DNA of 64,000 nt. It comes from Mactra quadrangularis. Its lineage: Eukaryota > Mollusca > Bivalvia > Venerida > Mactridae. Made by a program: the position numbers and the translations under genes. Under the pieces are notes generated by a model that was not told the DNA's origin, did no database searches, and saw nothing but the letters and a program-made list of their open reading frames with translations. Within the stretch, counting starts at the first letter, position 1, and each line of letters starts with the position of its first letter. This document shows positions 1 through 11,284 of the stretch, in pieces. The stretch spans positions 45,049,570 through 45,113,569 of the forward strand of contig CM046294.1 of NCBI GenBank assembly GCA_025267735.1. Direction: 5' to 3'.

Positions 1-301
1 TTTGAAAAAGAACGAACAACACCTTCAACTCAATAGAAATCAATGAGTCAATGCGATCAAGAAATAGTGCAGCAGAAAAATATGTGTACTATCAAAAGTA
101 GATAAGTTGAAAAAGTAATTTCAACAAATACTTAAAATTATGATATTAAATGGTTTTTTTTACACGTGAATCAAACAACTTTCTAACTGTTCACGGAAAG
201 ACGTTTTTGGTATTATTGCGCAGTAGTATCTACCACACGATTGTATATATATACAATTTCAACGAGCGTTTATCTCAGCAGGGGTTTACTTTGAGAGCGT
301 A

Positions 302-435
302 GAGCGCTGGACATTTTCCGAAGTTAAGCAACGAAATGTACGGTTAATCTCTGGATGGGTGTCCGTAGAGGTTTAGTGACAGCGCGGAGCGAGTATCATA
401 AATGTTTCTTTTCTTTTTTTTTTTTAATAGACCGC
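302..435 (+). repeat. 5S-rRNA-like remnant followed by a T-run
   Basis: Positions 317-365 read like the internal-promoter part of 5S rRNA. AAGTTAAGCAACGA corresponds to the 5S A box (AAGCTAAGCAGGGT), and TGGATGGGTGTCCG corresponds to the C box (TGGATGGGAGACCG), at the spacing usual for 5S. The 5' and 3' acceptor parts of 5S are not recognisable. A T-rich run at about 405-425 could terminate Pol III. It may be a 5S pseudogene or the head of a 5S-derived SINE; a working 5S gene is unlikely. Confidence 0.5.
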
Positions 436-442
436 AACAAAT

Positions 443-771
443 TAACCGTTATGTTCGTCTGATTTCTTGCACCAAAAAAAAAAATGCGAAAAAAAAATAA
501 ATGCGTCCGCACCTTGAAATTGACGCATAATAAATTTCGGAAAATCAGAAGTTTTCACACTAGACCAAGTAGAAATTGAACTAAAAATTAGAAATTTGAG
601 TTCTAAATAGCAAAATAAATCAGAAAATGTCACTGTTACGGTAAAGCAGTAATGTATCCTTGCTAACATACGGCATTAGAAATTACAATGACACAATCCA
701 TTGTTCAGAAATATGATAACTGCACTCTCTCTTAGACCGTAAACTGAACATTTACTCACTCTACACACCTT
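443..771. other. No recognised feature
   Basis: AT-rich sequence with A-runs near 475-500. I see no exon, tRNA or repeat family member. The short minus-strand reading frame here has no recognisable protein character. Confidence 0.5.
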
Positions 772-907
772 TAGCGTGTTCAATTACACAAAACGTTACA
801 GAACTAGCGTCTAAATATGTCCGAGATTATTCGCAGCAAATGGACGAAGAGTTCCGAATGTATCGTTACGGAACGTTCTGTAACGTTCGCGGTAACTGAA
901 CTCAGCC
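772..907. mobile_element. TIR element, family E (copy 1)
   Basis: The element starts AGCGTGTTCAATTAC and ends GTAACTGAACTCAGC, which are inverted complements with few mismatches. Inside it is rich in AACGTT and GTTACGGAACG palindromic motifs. Two more members lie at 59045-59235 and 59258-59476 with the same ends. It carries no coding capacity, so it is a miniature non-autonomous DNA element. Confidence 0.6.
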
Positions 908-1102
908 CTGATCTTGATGTGTGACGTCATACGTGTCTTTGTAGTGTTAAATATGATGATTGATCCATAGAGAGCAGATAGGACAGGGAGAAAAATTTAC
1001 ATTGAATTTCCGACAATTTTGATGTCCCAAAATAACATATTAGGCTTGATTTAATTCTTGTGATATTATTAGACATTAGCATAATTTACCAATATCTAAT
1101 TA

Positions 1103-2495
1103 GGGCCCCGTTACACCATACTAGTTCCCAGAACGTTCGACCCCGTCCTAAAAATATCGCGAATCTGGTTGTGAACGAGCTAGGACGTGCCGTTTAAGTC
1201 GGAAAATGTCAGCTTTACGATCATAGTTCGTTCAGAACCAGTTCCCAATACGTGCATTTCGTTTTTATCCCGTCTGTAGTCCGTTTGTATCGGGATCATA
1301 TCGGGTAAAATTGCTCGTTCTCGTCACGAGACACCGTCTCCAACTAGTCCGAACCGTTTGTAGTCCGTTTTAACCCGTTCATAACTAGTTCTTCTAAGCT
1401 CCTTTACTATTGACCATCCCGTTTAAAACAGTTCAACTCGTTCTAAGAACGTTCCCATCTCGTACTTAGAGCATTCTGAACGTAATGACATCACGTTCTG
1501 ATCCGATTGCTATGAATATCCAGGACGTTTCTACCCGTTGGCATTCTTGTTCCACGGTATAAGCTGTGAGGACGCAATTTGTCAAGCATCACTGTGACCA
1601 CACCATGCTTCCAAAAAAAGAGCAGAGCCAGACAGGCGGCGCTTGTTAAGACAATTGCTTCCAAAAATCACCTGCTTAGATGAAGCTTTTGAAGACCAGT
1701 CTCTAGTTAAGCCTAAGAATTCTGAGCCTCCTGAGCCAGACAATGAAAATTAGGGTGTTGTATCTCCTGCTTCTTCAAATGACTCAGACAGCCAGGTTTC
1801 GGGAGAAGATTTGGGACAGAGTCAGAAGCCAGAAAAAAGAAGAAAACTAAGACAAACACCCATCTCTTGGTGGGAAATGGTCTGTATTTATACCAAACCT
1901 TGCCAGATCGTACTGTAGACGTTATTGTGTTGTACTAACTGCATACGAACGCAATAAACTTATTAAAAACTAGTAGAACGTACCAAAACCTACTGCGAAC
2001 TTTAAGAACTGCGTGTTAACGTGTTTCAAACTGGTTCAGAACTTTATAATTTGTTTTCATACATTTAGACGGGATAACAACGCACTATGGACGTTATCAA
2101 AACGAGTTAAATCTGTGTGCAAACGGAATGAACCGAGTTACAAACGGAACAGGTCGGTGTGTAAACGTACTGCAAATTGATGCCCGATCGAACTACGACA
2201 AGTCACGTTCCGAGTACGATGCTAGTACGGCAATTTCGTTCGCAGTACGTCCATTCCATTGCCAGAACGTTGTTACTCAGTCTAGTTGCAGAACGGGGTG
2301 GCCGCAGAAAATTTTTGAGTCGACTCAAAGTTCTGAAACACCATTCTCGTTCAACCCCGTCCGAGCTCGTTCATCACGTTCGTACACAGACTGTAGCAAG
2401 TTGCTACTACGCCCATTCCGTTTTCACACAGTTGGAACTCGTTCGGTCCAATTTTTCCAGAACGTAGTAAGAACGAGTTTGGTGTAACGGGGGTA
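1103..2495. mobile_element. 1.4-kb non-autonomous TIR DNA transposon (Harbinger-like?)
   Basis: The left end GGGCCCCGTTACACCA and right end TGGTGTAACGGGGGTA are inverted complements over their inner 13 bases. TTA flanks both sides (1100-1102 and 2496-2498), which would fit the 3-bp target duplication of PIF/Harbinger elements; a TA duplication is an alternative reading. Both subterminal halves (about 1103-1560 and 1950-2490) are crowded with degenerate CCGTTT, CGTTC and GAACG motifs. The middle carries a decayed reading frame. No transposase is visible. Confidence 0.6.
1598..1918 (+). pseudogene. Decayed reading frame inside the 1.4-kb TIR element
   Basis: One frame runs about 107 codons with a single internal TAG at 1751-1753 and a TAG at the end. 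It is charged and low in hydrophobic residues: an Arg-rich stretch (DRRRLLRQLLPK), then an acidic Pro/Glu stretch (NSEPPEPDNEN), the TAG, a Ser/Asp-rich stretch (SPASSNDSDSQ) and a basic patch (KPEKRRKLRQ). The surrounding element has no such composition. It could be the remnant of a transposon accessory DNA-binding protein of Myb/SANT or MADF type, or of a captured host exon. I do not recognise the protein. Neither half starts with a convincing Met. Confidence 0.4.
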
Positions 2496-2498
2496 TTA

Positions 2499-3184
2499 CA
2501 TTGTATACACAAATAGTGAACCGGGGTAATCTGTGCTTCGTAGTTGTCTAGTATTAACAAAAGTAATACCAAAGACAAATGAAGTTATATTTACGTATGA
2601 ACTGATGAAGGTGTAAACCTCTTCTACCCCACGTCTAACTAGTTTTTAATTCTATTGAATTTTCATCTAGAGTAATTGCTAACTTGCTTTATATTACCTA
2701 GAACTAATTATTACGTGATTACACTATAGTCTATAGATATATGGTTATATGTTATATAAGAAAGTCCATACCTTTTCTGCTCTTTTTAACTTATGGTAAA
2801 TAAATGTCTTAGAAACCGCACAAATTTATTCTAGATGTAAACGGGATATAGTATAGATTTTGTTTCTGCTATTCGAAATGACATTTGTTGTAAAGGCAGA
2901 CTAAATTTTAAAACTCACAATCATTATATCATTTCGAAAGCCTAGAATATATTCAGTAAACGCAATAATGTAATTGCGGTAGATCTATCTGTGATTTATA
3001 CTGTCTCGGATATATCAAGACATCATAATGACTTTGAGGGATATAATAATATCTCAATGATGTATTCAGAAACTGTTTTGAAACCAATTTTATTATAAAG
3101 TGATATTGTTATTTCATTATTCACTTTGAAAGCATAATCTTTAACTGTATTATATCTATCTTATGATTGGACGACTTGGAACGA
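2499..3184. other. No recognised feature
   Basis: AT-rich intergenic sequence. I see no open frame of interest and no family member between the TIR element and the hAT-like element. Confidence 0.5.
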
Positions 3185-3192
3185 GGTTACCT

Positions 3193-3602
3193 AGTGTTGG
3201 ACTTATCAGTTCGTCAAGTAATCGTTGAGGAAGATGCTGATGATTATTCGTCAACGAAGATTATTGATTCATCAACAATTAGACTGGTGTACTAGACTTA
3301 TAGTCTATATACTTGTTGTTTCTAAAAAGTGTTGTTCTTTAGGGTGCACTGAATTCAGTCATGTTTAGTATTTACATGGTTTGAAATGTATTAGAAACGA
3401 TAAAGGTTCTACTTTTTATATTGTTGTATTTATCATAAATAATTAAATATCAAATAACATGATTAAAACAGGAATTATTTAGAACTTTATACATTAAGTA
3501 ACGTTTTTACTATTGATATAGCATAACCGATTAATAATTAATTTGTCAACCATTTAGCTGATTAAATCGACTAAAATATTTTAAACCAATTCCTAAAACA
3601 CA
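3193..3602 (+). mobile_element. hAT-like MITE, family J (copy 1)
   Basis: The 410-bp element is flanked by near-identical 8-mers, GGTTACCT (3185-3192) and GGCTACCT (3603-3610). An 8-bp target duplication is characteristic of hAT elements. The termini are AGTGTTGGA and TTCCTAAAACACA. A second copy of the same length at 18038-18447 matches throughout, including a GGGTGCACTGAATTCAGTCA segment. There is no transposase. Confidence 0.75.
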
Positions 3603-3690
3603 GGCTACCTTTTTTTCAAGGTCGCATCTATCTCAGATGTTTTACATTTAGTGAGGTATCGGAAAACGCACATGAGGTCACTTCTGATGA

Positions 3691-4114
3691 AGAAATTCGA
3701 TTTTGAGTATAAATTCTTATCAAAAAACGTAATAACAGTAGTATAAATAGTAGATTGTATTCCTCGGAATTTGACTTTCTGATATTTACTGACTTGCAGT
3801 TAGTGAGTATAGTTTATTAATTTTAACAAATGATGCAAAATACAATAATGTGTATAATACAATATACTTATATCCACCAATTTTATTTTGGCAAATTTAT
3901 TAAGTTTTTTTTTTATAAAGTACTTTTATCATACACCCCGTCACAATTGATTACATGTAATACAAGAATTGCAAACCATTCATCTCGCGTTTCAGTTAAT
4001 ACAACTTTCACTTCTTTGGTTCCTTTTTAAATAAGAAGATTTTCATCGACTAAATTGCAATTATGAAAATAGTTACTATAATCACAACATGAGCATATTA
4101 CACGAACCAGATGT
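3691..4114 (+). repeat. 424-bp direct repeat, left copy
   Basis: The sequence from AGAAATTCGATTTT to ACCAGAT is repeated at 4426-5284 with only scattered differences, once the 434-bp insertion in the right copy is removed. SINE-A1 lies exactly between the two copies. Two readings are possible: an exceptionally long target-site duplication, or a tandem duplication with a breakpoint at the SINE. Confidence 0.8.
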
Positions 4115-4116
4115 CA

Positions 4117-4427
4117 CCGCCCGGCTACCTCAGTTGGGAGCACGCACGTCTACTGATCAAGTGGTCGTGGGTTCGATTCCCGGGAGGGGCATACTTTCGT
4201 GGAGCTTGATCATGAAGTTATTTCTACGGCCATTCTCCCTCCTACCAATGATTTTTAATTATGTAGGGCAGTTGTCAGTCACTGACGAAAGTATGCGCTT
4301 AGTAGTTTGTTAACACCTAAATCCAGAAATTTAGCCTTTCCAGGAACAGTGAGTAGGTTGACTAACCGCCGTTATCTGACCTATACTATGTGTTGCTATG
4401 GCGTTAAACCCAACAAAACAAACAAAG
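4117..4427 (+). mobile_element. SINE-A copy 1 (tRNA-headed, full length)
   Basis: The head has a Pol III A box (GGCTACCTCAGTTGGGAG) and a B box (GGTTCGATTCC). It resembles tRNA-Lys(CTT) in the run GGTCGTGGGTTCGA. The body carries the family markers CATACTTTCGTGGAGCTTG and TATGTAGGGCAGTTGTCAGT. The 3' end reads TGACCTATAC, then GGCGTTAAACCCAACAAAACAAAC. The last part is an A/C-rich tail. It is the best-preserved member of family A here, and a 424-bp direct repeat flanks it. Confidence 0.85.
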
Positions 4428-5284
4428 AAATTCGATTTTAGTATAAATTCTTAACAAAAGAGTAATAACAGTAGTATAAATAGTAGATTGTATTCCTCGG
4501 AATTTGACTTTCTGATATTTACTGACTTGCAGTTAGTGAGTATAGTTTTTTAATTTTAACAAATGATGCAAAATAATATTAATGTGTATAATAAAACATA
4601 CTTATAATTAATAATATACACTTTACACTTTATTTCAAAGACTTCAGCACAGAACAGTGCTTTTTGTCATAGAACATAATTATTATTATAAATGTATATA
4701 CATGAAGAATAATAAGACATACATGTACATGTCTTATATTATAGATGAAAGTTAAATAAATATGAATGTCTATATAAACAGATATCAATTTCCTTGGAAA
4801 CAGAATTATCTAAGTAATAATGTTATGGTAGAATATTGAATGTACTGAGTAAAAATATTATAGGACAGCTAATTCATTAAGAAGTTGCATGCGGTTAATG
4901 AATGCTTCTTGAAGAAAATGTGCTATTTTTATTATAGTGTTGTTTTTCTGTGAGGCCATTTAATAAGTAATATATACCATGAACAAACTATATTTTCGTT
5001 TATCAAAGTATTACGTTATGCAAATTTTCAGTGCTTAATACATCCACCCATTTTATTTTGGCGAATTTATTAAAGTTGTTTTTACTAAATAGTACTTATA
5101 TCATACACCCCGTCACAATTGATTACGTGTAATACAAGAATTGCAAACCATTCATCTCGCGTTTCAATTAATACAACTTTAACTTCTTTGATTCATTTAA
5201 AATAAGAAGTATTGCATCTACTAAATTGCAATTATGAAAATAGTAACTATAATCACAGCATGAACATATTACACAAACCAGATA
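4426..5284 (+). repeat. 424-bp direct repeat, right copy, interrupted
   Basis: This copy starts directly at the SINE-A1 tail and repeats 3691-4114 up to ACCAGAT. It is split by about 434 bp at 4607-5040. Removing that insert leaves the same length as the left copy. It ends where the retrotransposon remnant begins. Confidence 0.8.
4607..5040. mobile_element. Insertion of unknown class within the right repeat copy
   Basis: This segment is absent from the left copy, where CTTATA runs straight into TCCACC. The flanks CTTATA and CTTAATA may be remnants of a short target duplication. No TIR, poly(A) tail or coding frame is obvious, and no second copy was noticed in the window. Confidence 0.5.
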
Positions 5285-5791
5285 TCGATATAAGATAAAC
5301 AATAACTGTAATTATACGTCCGTATTTTGCAATGTTTTACATGTATTCGAAATGTTTTTCATTCATTCTTTAAACGACATTGGTGACGAGTTTCACTATT
5401 TACTTCAATGTCCTTTCTTTGAATTATATAGAAAATTATATTTAAAACCATATTTTTTTCGTAGACCAAATATACTAAAATTCAATGAACTTTTATCAAA
5501 TGACTCTTTAAATATTCAACGATCAACCTGTAAATTTATAAAAATAATTTTTGATCATATAAAAAATTAATTTTTCTTTTTATTTATTGAAAATATAATC
5601 TCTTTCATAGTCTCTAAGTGTATTAGGTTGTAAGTGTGAATGAGTAAGCGAGATGTATGTATGTATATATATATTGTCTATATGTCATGTGATCTTTATT
5701 AATAATTGTAATATGTTGTACTCTTTTGTTCTCATGTACCATGTATCTTGGTGTGAGCAAATAAAGCGTATTTTCTGTTCTGTTCTGTTCA
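5285..5791 (+). pseudogene. 3' end of a non-LTR retrotransposon with (TTCTG)n tail
   Basis: The frame through 5352-5570 encodes IGDEFHYLLQCPFF and later FFRRPNILKFNELL, ending at a stop. This is the usual extreme C-terminus of reverse-transcriptase ORFs in CR1/Jockey-type LINEs, a Cys/His segment followed by an RPN..KF..L helix. The open frame can be followed back to about 5297 without a start codon, so the copy is 5' truncated. A 3' UTR with a TATG microsatellite and an AATAAA at about 5760 leads to a TTCTG repeat tail at 5775-5791. This is a dead fragment. Confidence 0.75.
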
Positions 5792-6426
5792 TAAACAGCC
5801 GTACGGAGGTATCAATGAACGCACGATAGCAGAGCTATCATAGAAATTATACATATCTCTTGATTGGTATCAGATGCATAAGCAGTCCATTCAGAAATCT
5901 TATTTTAACTAACTTAATCATACAAATCCAAAATTCCATTGCCAACTCATTACCAAAAATCCACAACTATATAAAATTGATAATATTTTCTTTAAAAATG
6001 CAGAAATGATAATAGATAGCAAAGTACTAACAGTGTTTGTATTAGTTGATAAACTTCTGATAGATAACTAGAACATATTGTTTTAGACCCCCAAACAACA
6101 TTAGTGAAATAGCTCTTGACATTATGCCAGCCAAAAAATAAACTTTAAAAATTATCGTAAACTGTAAGTGTCGACGGTAATTAACCTTCATATGAAGTGA
6201 TTTAAACAAGTGAAAAAAAATCCGCCTACTTAAGTGTTATATTAATAACAATGTTTTTTTATTCTTATTTATAAAGATTACGTCTATCAGCGAGTACAAA
6301 ATAATAGTTAATTATAATGGTTATGTATTACCATTACAATGAATGAAGTCGTTATGCGGTTTATCCTCAAAACAAGTTTTTAAATGCGATAACATAGATG
6401 TAACTTCAAATATTTATTTATTTATT
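5792..6426. other. No recognised feature
   Basis: AT-rich sequence with nothing identified as coding or repeated elsewhere in the window. Confidence 0.5.
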
Positions 6427-6693
6427 TTACTGGATTTAACGCCGTGTCAACACAATTTAGGTCATTTTACGGTGTCCAGCGCACCTTACCTAGCTTTCAT
6501 GGACCCTTGTCTTTAACCAGTACTCACCTACCCTTCCACAAGGACGGAAACTTCTCCATATTATCTTATCAATGGAGAAAAATTGACATTATTGTCAAAT
6601 TTTCATGGAAGGTCATAATCGAACGCGTACCCCCTCGGGACACGAGATTCCAAATCCAGGCGCGTTACCCACTGCGCTACCGACCCGGGTTAA
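6427..6693 (-). mobile_element. SINE-B copy 1
   Basis: On the minus strand it reads from a CCCGGGTCGGTAGCGCAGTG head to the tail GACACGGCGTTAAATCCAGT. The body has the family B markers TATGAAGAAGTTTCC-like and GTACTGGTTA. It shares the 3' domain (TGACCTAAATTGTGTTGACA) with families A and C. Reading frames over it are shadows. Confidence 0.8.
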
Positions 6694-7255
6694 AGTTCAA
6701 ATAGATGGCCTGTTAATATTTTACTCATTCATGAAGAAACTGTTTGATTGTTGGAATTGGAACCATTCAATTATCTATATCTATACCAAAAAGCTATTTA
6801 ACATCGTTGTTGTCTTTTGGGTGTTGCATGTTGACAGATTCAAGGGTATTTCGTATGTAATTTTATGTTTTGTATGAGGGATAAAACTAACGTAGTTTTG
6901 TGGATGTTTTTGTTACAAATTCCTCAAATTATTTTAGTATGGTTTTGCTATGCAAACGAAGTACACACTCTTGAACGCTGATTCAATAATAACTGAATCA
7001 TTGAAACGTGATTCTATTGAGATATCCCACTAAGTTTATTACGTCTGAAAACTATATATTACAACTGAAATTATATAATTCACACTATGTCTGATGCAGA
7101 GTCGATAGCTTTATTTTTTCTTATAATTGGCTTTTTCAGAGAAAGATTTCCAATCATATTATATCATAAACAAAACCAAATATCTATTGCCTTGGCTATC
7201 AAAACAAAGGTTAAGGACAAAACAATATATCTTTGCAATGTTATCAAATATGTAA

Positions 7256-7613
7256 TGCCTCAGTTTCATAAAATCGTGGCTTGTTACGGACCCGTACGTG
7301 CAGACAGTCGTATGCCGTGGGAAGCCTTGCGTATCAAGGTGACTTAACGCGCTTGGTACAAAAAAACACCCGTACGGAGCCGTAGCTGGAAGATATGCAT
7401 GTTTAATCCATACTCTGCCACGATTTTGTTCACGAGTTGACTCTGAAACTGATACGTGTATCCTGGGATCATCTCACTGACACTGGTAAAAACATAACAG
7501 CCCGTACGGGTACGCAAGAGTTCGTACGGATCCTTGCGGAGCTTGATCGCACGGTGCCCGTACGGTGCCCTCACGGCTATTTTTATATTTATGGGACTGT
7601 AGCTTTACGTATG
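7256..7613 (+). mobile_element. TIR element, family G (copy 1)
   Basis: The left end GCCTCAGTTTCATAAA and right end TATGGGACTGTAGC are inverted complements. The interior is CpG-rich against an AT-rich background and contains repeated CCCGTACGG palindromes. A truncated inverted copy lies at 16393-16672. Overlapping reading frames on both strands follow the repeat and are not separate genes. Confidence 0.65.
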
Positions 7614-7672
7614 ACGGCTTGTTATATTGCTTACACGGTTTGTACATTGACGCTGATGTTGTGTATATCATT

Positions 7673-7886
7673 GCCGCGGCCGTGGCGTAGTGGTTAGCAT
7701 GTCTGACTTCGAATCAGGAGATTGCGGGTTCAAGTCCGGTCGCTGTAGGTCATAACCTATACATGAGTTGTCGGCCACGTGGTAAGGTAAGTTAGTACTA
7801 GTGATAGAAAAGTGTCCAAGAAACCTATAGTAGGAAGAACTGGTCGTATATATGACCTAAATATGTGTTAAATATGACGTTAATGA
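7673..7886 (+). mobile_element. SINE-C copy 1 (tRNA-Arg(TCG)-derived head)
   Basis: The element is flanked by a perfect 9-bp duplication, GTATATCAT (7663-7671 and 7887-7895). The head GTCTGACTTCGAATCAGGAG can be folded as a tRNA anticodon arm with loop CTTCGAA, anticodon TCG, and closely matches animal tRNA-Arg(TCG). The B box is GGTTCAAGTCC. The 3' end TGACCTAAATATGTGTT..ACGTTAA is the domain shared with families A and B. The tail is short. Confidence 0.85.
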
Positions 7887-8293
7887 GTATATCATGTAAT
7901 ATTGTATGCATGCGGAAATGAAATAGAAATAATACATTATCTTAATGATTAGAAAAAACACTTCTACGAATCACTGTTACCATTACATGCATGCAATGCA
8001 ATTTAAACACAGACAACTGTCGCTTGAGTGCTTACCGTACTATATTGCCATAAACATAGCCAATGGTAGCCACAATATGCTACGTTTTTTTCCATCTCCT
8101 CAAAAGGGGTGTTACGCTTTAGAAATCATTATATACATCATGAATACAATGGTGGAAGGTTAGTCAACATTTGTTTCATACCTAGAAAAGCTAAACCTCA
8201 GGGGGGTTAGCTGCTATTCAGTTACTAAGCACATGCGTTGGTTATTTCAACAATTACACGATTTCAGACAAAATACGTATGCAATAAGGGTCA

Positions 8294-8633
8294 TTTTAGT
8301 CAGTTATTTCGCCTTTATACTCTTCAAATATGTAGGTCCAATATCTTGGATTACTCGGATTTTACCCTTAGTATTCAATGATAATTTGCCAAAATTAATC
8401 TTTAATAACTTTTTTGTTTATCATTTATTTCGTTTGAAATTCAAGCAAAATATTTTTAAGGTAAAGAACTATCTAAATTCCATCACCTCATTAACATGAA
8501 AGATATTAGATAAAATATTGTTTTCCTTCTTAGGAATTCAATGATAAAATCCGAGGATTCCAACTCACTAATTGGATTACTTCAGATTTTATCAGGGAAA
8601 GATTACTGACAAAATTCCCTAATTATTACAATA
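8294..8633 (+). mobile_element. TIR element, family H (copy 1)
   Basis: The left end TTTTAGTCAGTTATTTCGCC and right end GATTACTGACAAAATTCCCT form imperfect inverted repeats. Internal GATTACTCGGATTTTA is mirrored near the right end by TAAAATCCGAGGATTCC, so the element is largely palindromic. The inverted second copy is at 26951-27319. A local reading frame is a shadow. Confidence 0.65.
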
Positions 8634-8970
8634 AAAACGTATCACGAATCTGTGTTTGTAATATCAAATTTCAACAGAATAATTATATTCAACAAATTAT
8701 AACAAAAATATATTGACTGGAAGTATTTCAATATGCAACTTTACTATGACTTTAATGTACAAATACCTACTTTCATTAAATTCTTATAAAACTTTCCCTT
8801 ATTATTGACTCTGTACTTTATAGTGCAATCTTATACATTCACACAGTAGAGCAATATTAATGCATTGTATTAGTTTATATGTATGAAACAATTTTTTGAA
8901 AAAACAAATTATTAGCTATACGTTTTTTTAGCATTTCCTAATTTCTATTAATAGTTTTGCATAAGATTTT

Positions 8971-9103
8971 GCTAGGGACGACAATGGAAATAAGGGCTTG
9001 CCCTTTTTGTGCTATCTGGTGTTGGTGTGCTTGTCTTAATTAATTCCAACATTCTGTGATATATGTTATTGTGTAAACTATGCCAAATAAATATTATTAT
9101 TAT
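8971..9103 (+). mobile_element. 3' tail of a CR1-like non-LTR retrotransposon
   Basis: ACAATGGAAATAAGGGCTTG followed by CCCTTTTTGTGCTATCTGGTG gives a small hairpin and closely parallels the 3' UTR at 12570-12620 (CACAATGGAAACAAGAG). It ends AATAAATATTATTATTAT, an ATT-repeat tail. GTTTTGCA occurs on both sides (about 8954 and 9109) and may be the target duplication. Confidence 0.6.
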
Positions 9104-10237
9104 AAAGGTTTTGCAGTGCTATCTGACACACATCTTGCATTGTGCTGTTACAATATCTCTTTAATATAATACAATATGACATGTTGCTGATTGCTCTGAC
9201 ATTATAAAAAAATGTTACCAATCGACATCTTTTACTACAGCCTACATGTACATTTGCTTTGTACTACTTGGATATCCGACCGAACTTTATCAAATTGAAA
9301 ATAATACTGATAATGTACGGAGCAAGGAGAAACACGTTTTGAAATATTTACACATTGCATGTAGCAATAAAATAGTGTTTGTATCTCGAAAGTCATAAAA
9401 ACACACATTGGCTTACTTGTTTGTATATATGTTTTTTTTCTTCGAAATACAAAACTTGCATAATCCTTTAACACACCTATTCACATGTTTCAATATTTAG
9501 AAACGTATTTAGTTTCTTTGCGTCGCAGAGTGATCGTCACAGCCTGAAATATGTAGGTTTTTACAGTTTCGTCAGTTTTGTTTCATAAATAGAATTGCCA
9601 TCAACATTTGCTTCATGTAGGTTATCTGATCCTCAAGGTCGAATGTGCATATTGCCAATATTATAAAAAAACAGCAGCTGGCATGTATTATATTTTGACA
9701 CAGTTTCTGATAGTATTAGGATGAAACTACACTGTTCATCTGTTTTATCAAATTTTATGATACAAAAATAGATACATTACATAATATAGGGTGAATAATA
9801 AAAACAGTTTTGAAAAAGTAACAGTTAACCTATTTAAACATGTTGTGCTATCATAATTGATAGTACATAAAATATAAATGAAATTCTAAAATTGTTTTTT
9901 TTAAATACTTAAATACATAAATTAGGAGTGGGTGATGAATAAATGAATACTACATGATAAATAGCTTTTTTTAAATCTTCTGACAGGTGTGCGGTTTTAC
10001 TTCATAAATTAGACTTTATCTTTTTCAGTGTGTTGATATGCATTTCCCTATGAAATAAAAAGAAAAATAACGTAGTGGGTGTGCCTTTCGTTACAACGAG
10101 TGATTGATTGAATATCTCTCTCGAATTCTTTCTACTTTTAGTAATTTGGAGATATAAATTATTGTTTTTTTCACAAAACACAATTAAATCTCTCAAATTG
10201 CCTTTTCAATTTATGGAACCCAGTAGAGTTGTCTTAG
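9104..10237. other. No recognised feature
   Basis: AT-rich sequence. The two short minus-strand frames here lack domain signals and splice-flanked exon structure. No copy of any local family was found. Confidence 0.5.
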
Positions 10238-10518
10238 TCTCGAGTCAATAGCACAGTAGCGTCGGGATTCAGAATCTCGTGTTCCGAAGGGGGTACAGGT
10301 TCGAATTCCACCCGGGGACGTTATACCCTTCCATGAAAATTAGACTATAATGTCAATTTCCCTCCATTGATTAAATAATATGAAGAAGTTTCCAGCCTTG
10401 TTGAAGGGTAGATGAGTACTGGTTATAGACAAGGGTCCAGGAAAGCTAGGTTAAGTGCGCTGGACGCCGTAAAATGACCTAAAATGTGTTGAAACATCGT
10501 TAAATCCAATTAAAAATA
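10238..10518 (+). mobile_element. SINE-B copy 2
   Basis: The head has a B box AGGTTCGAATTCC and a long variable-arm-like segment (GTGTTCCGAAGGGGGTACA). The body contains GTTATACCCTTCCATGAAA and GAGTACTGGTTATAGACAAG. The 3' domain reads GCGCTGGACGCCGTAAAATG and ends in an AT-rich tail. The A-box region is degraded (GAGTCAATAGCACAGTAGCG). Confidence 0.8.
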
Positions 10519-11284
10519 TGTCGTTATGATCAATGTTTAGTCACATGTAAACAAGACGTTAATACCAACAAATTTTACAACATTTGTCGCTGTCAATATT
10601 TGCCATGTTTTCAATTAAGATATCTAATTATTCCCTTCAGAGATTTAACGACATGACGATCAATTAGTTCAGTTGATTAATCATTCATTAGAGTTATAAA
10701 ACGAAAAAAATCGTGGAAACTGACAGTAGGAGCTTTTATAACGAGTATGTTTCAATCGTTTTTGATAAATACAATGTGATTTCAGTAGGGTTTAATTAAT
10801 TCCATGTGCGTGTGTCAATTCAATCTACGCCAATTGATAGTATGTTACCATTTAAAATACTCGTCTCACTATTGATTGTAAATAGTACTACAAGTTTAAC
10901 AAGTAGCAGCATTTTTTTTCGATATCGGTATTTTTATAAAGTTGATTCTTTTATCAGCGTTTTTGATTTCCAAGGATGGGCTTTGCAATTATATATATTC
11001 ATGTGTGTATATGTTATAAAGATTTGAACACGCTAGAATGACGATAAATGAATAACAAAACGTTTTGACATTTTAACAGAAACTCAGACACACTATATTT
11101 CAAAAGATATGATTATGTAAATGTATGTATTGAAGTTCCTTGTTTAAAATGCAAACAAATGTCACAGATTATTTTTTTGATGAATACAATAAAATGGAAT
11201 GACATTTTGATAAAATAGACTAAAAAAATTATTATGTAATCCTGGTTTCGTTAAATATCAAAAGCACATCTGTGTTACTAAATA
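10519..11284. other. No recognised feature
   Basis: AT-rich sequence; no coding signal or family member seen. Confidence 0.5.

Noticed and set aside
2128..2487. 119-codon plus-strand frame
   Set aside because: It lies wholly in the motif-rich subterminal half of the 1.4-kb TIR element, overlaps another long frame, and has no domain.
5641..5690. TATG/TA microsatellite as a separate feature
   Set aside because: It is part of the LINE 3' UTR and is only a short imperfect run.
7673..7747. Apparent tRNA-Arg(TCG) gene
   Set aside because: The tRNA-like stretch is the head of SINE-C: a 9-bp duplication encloses head and body, and four other copies share the same body.
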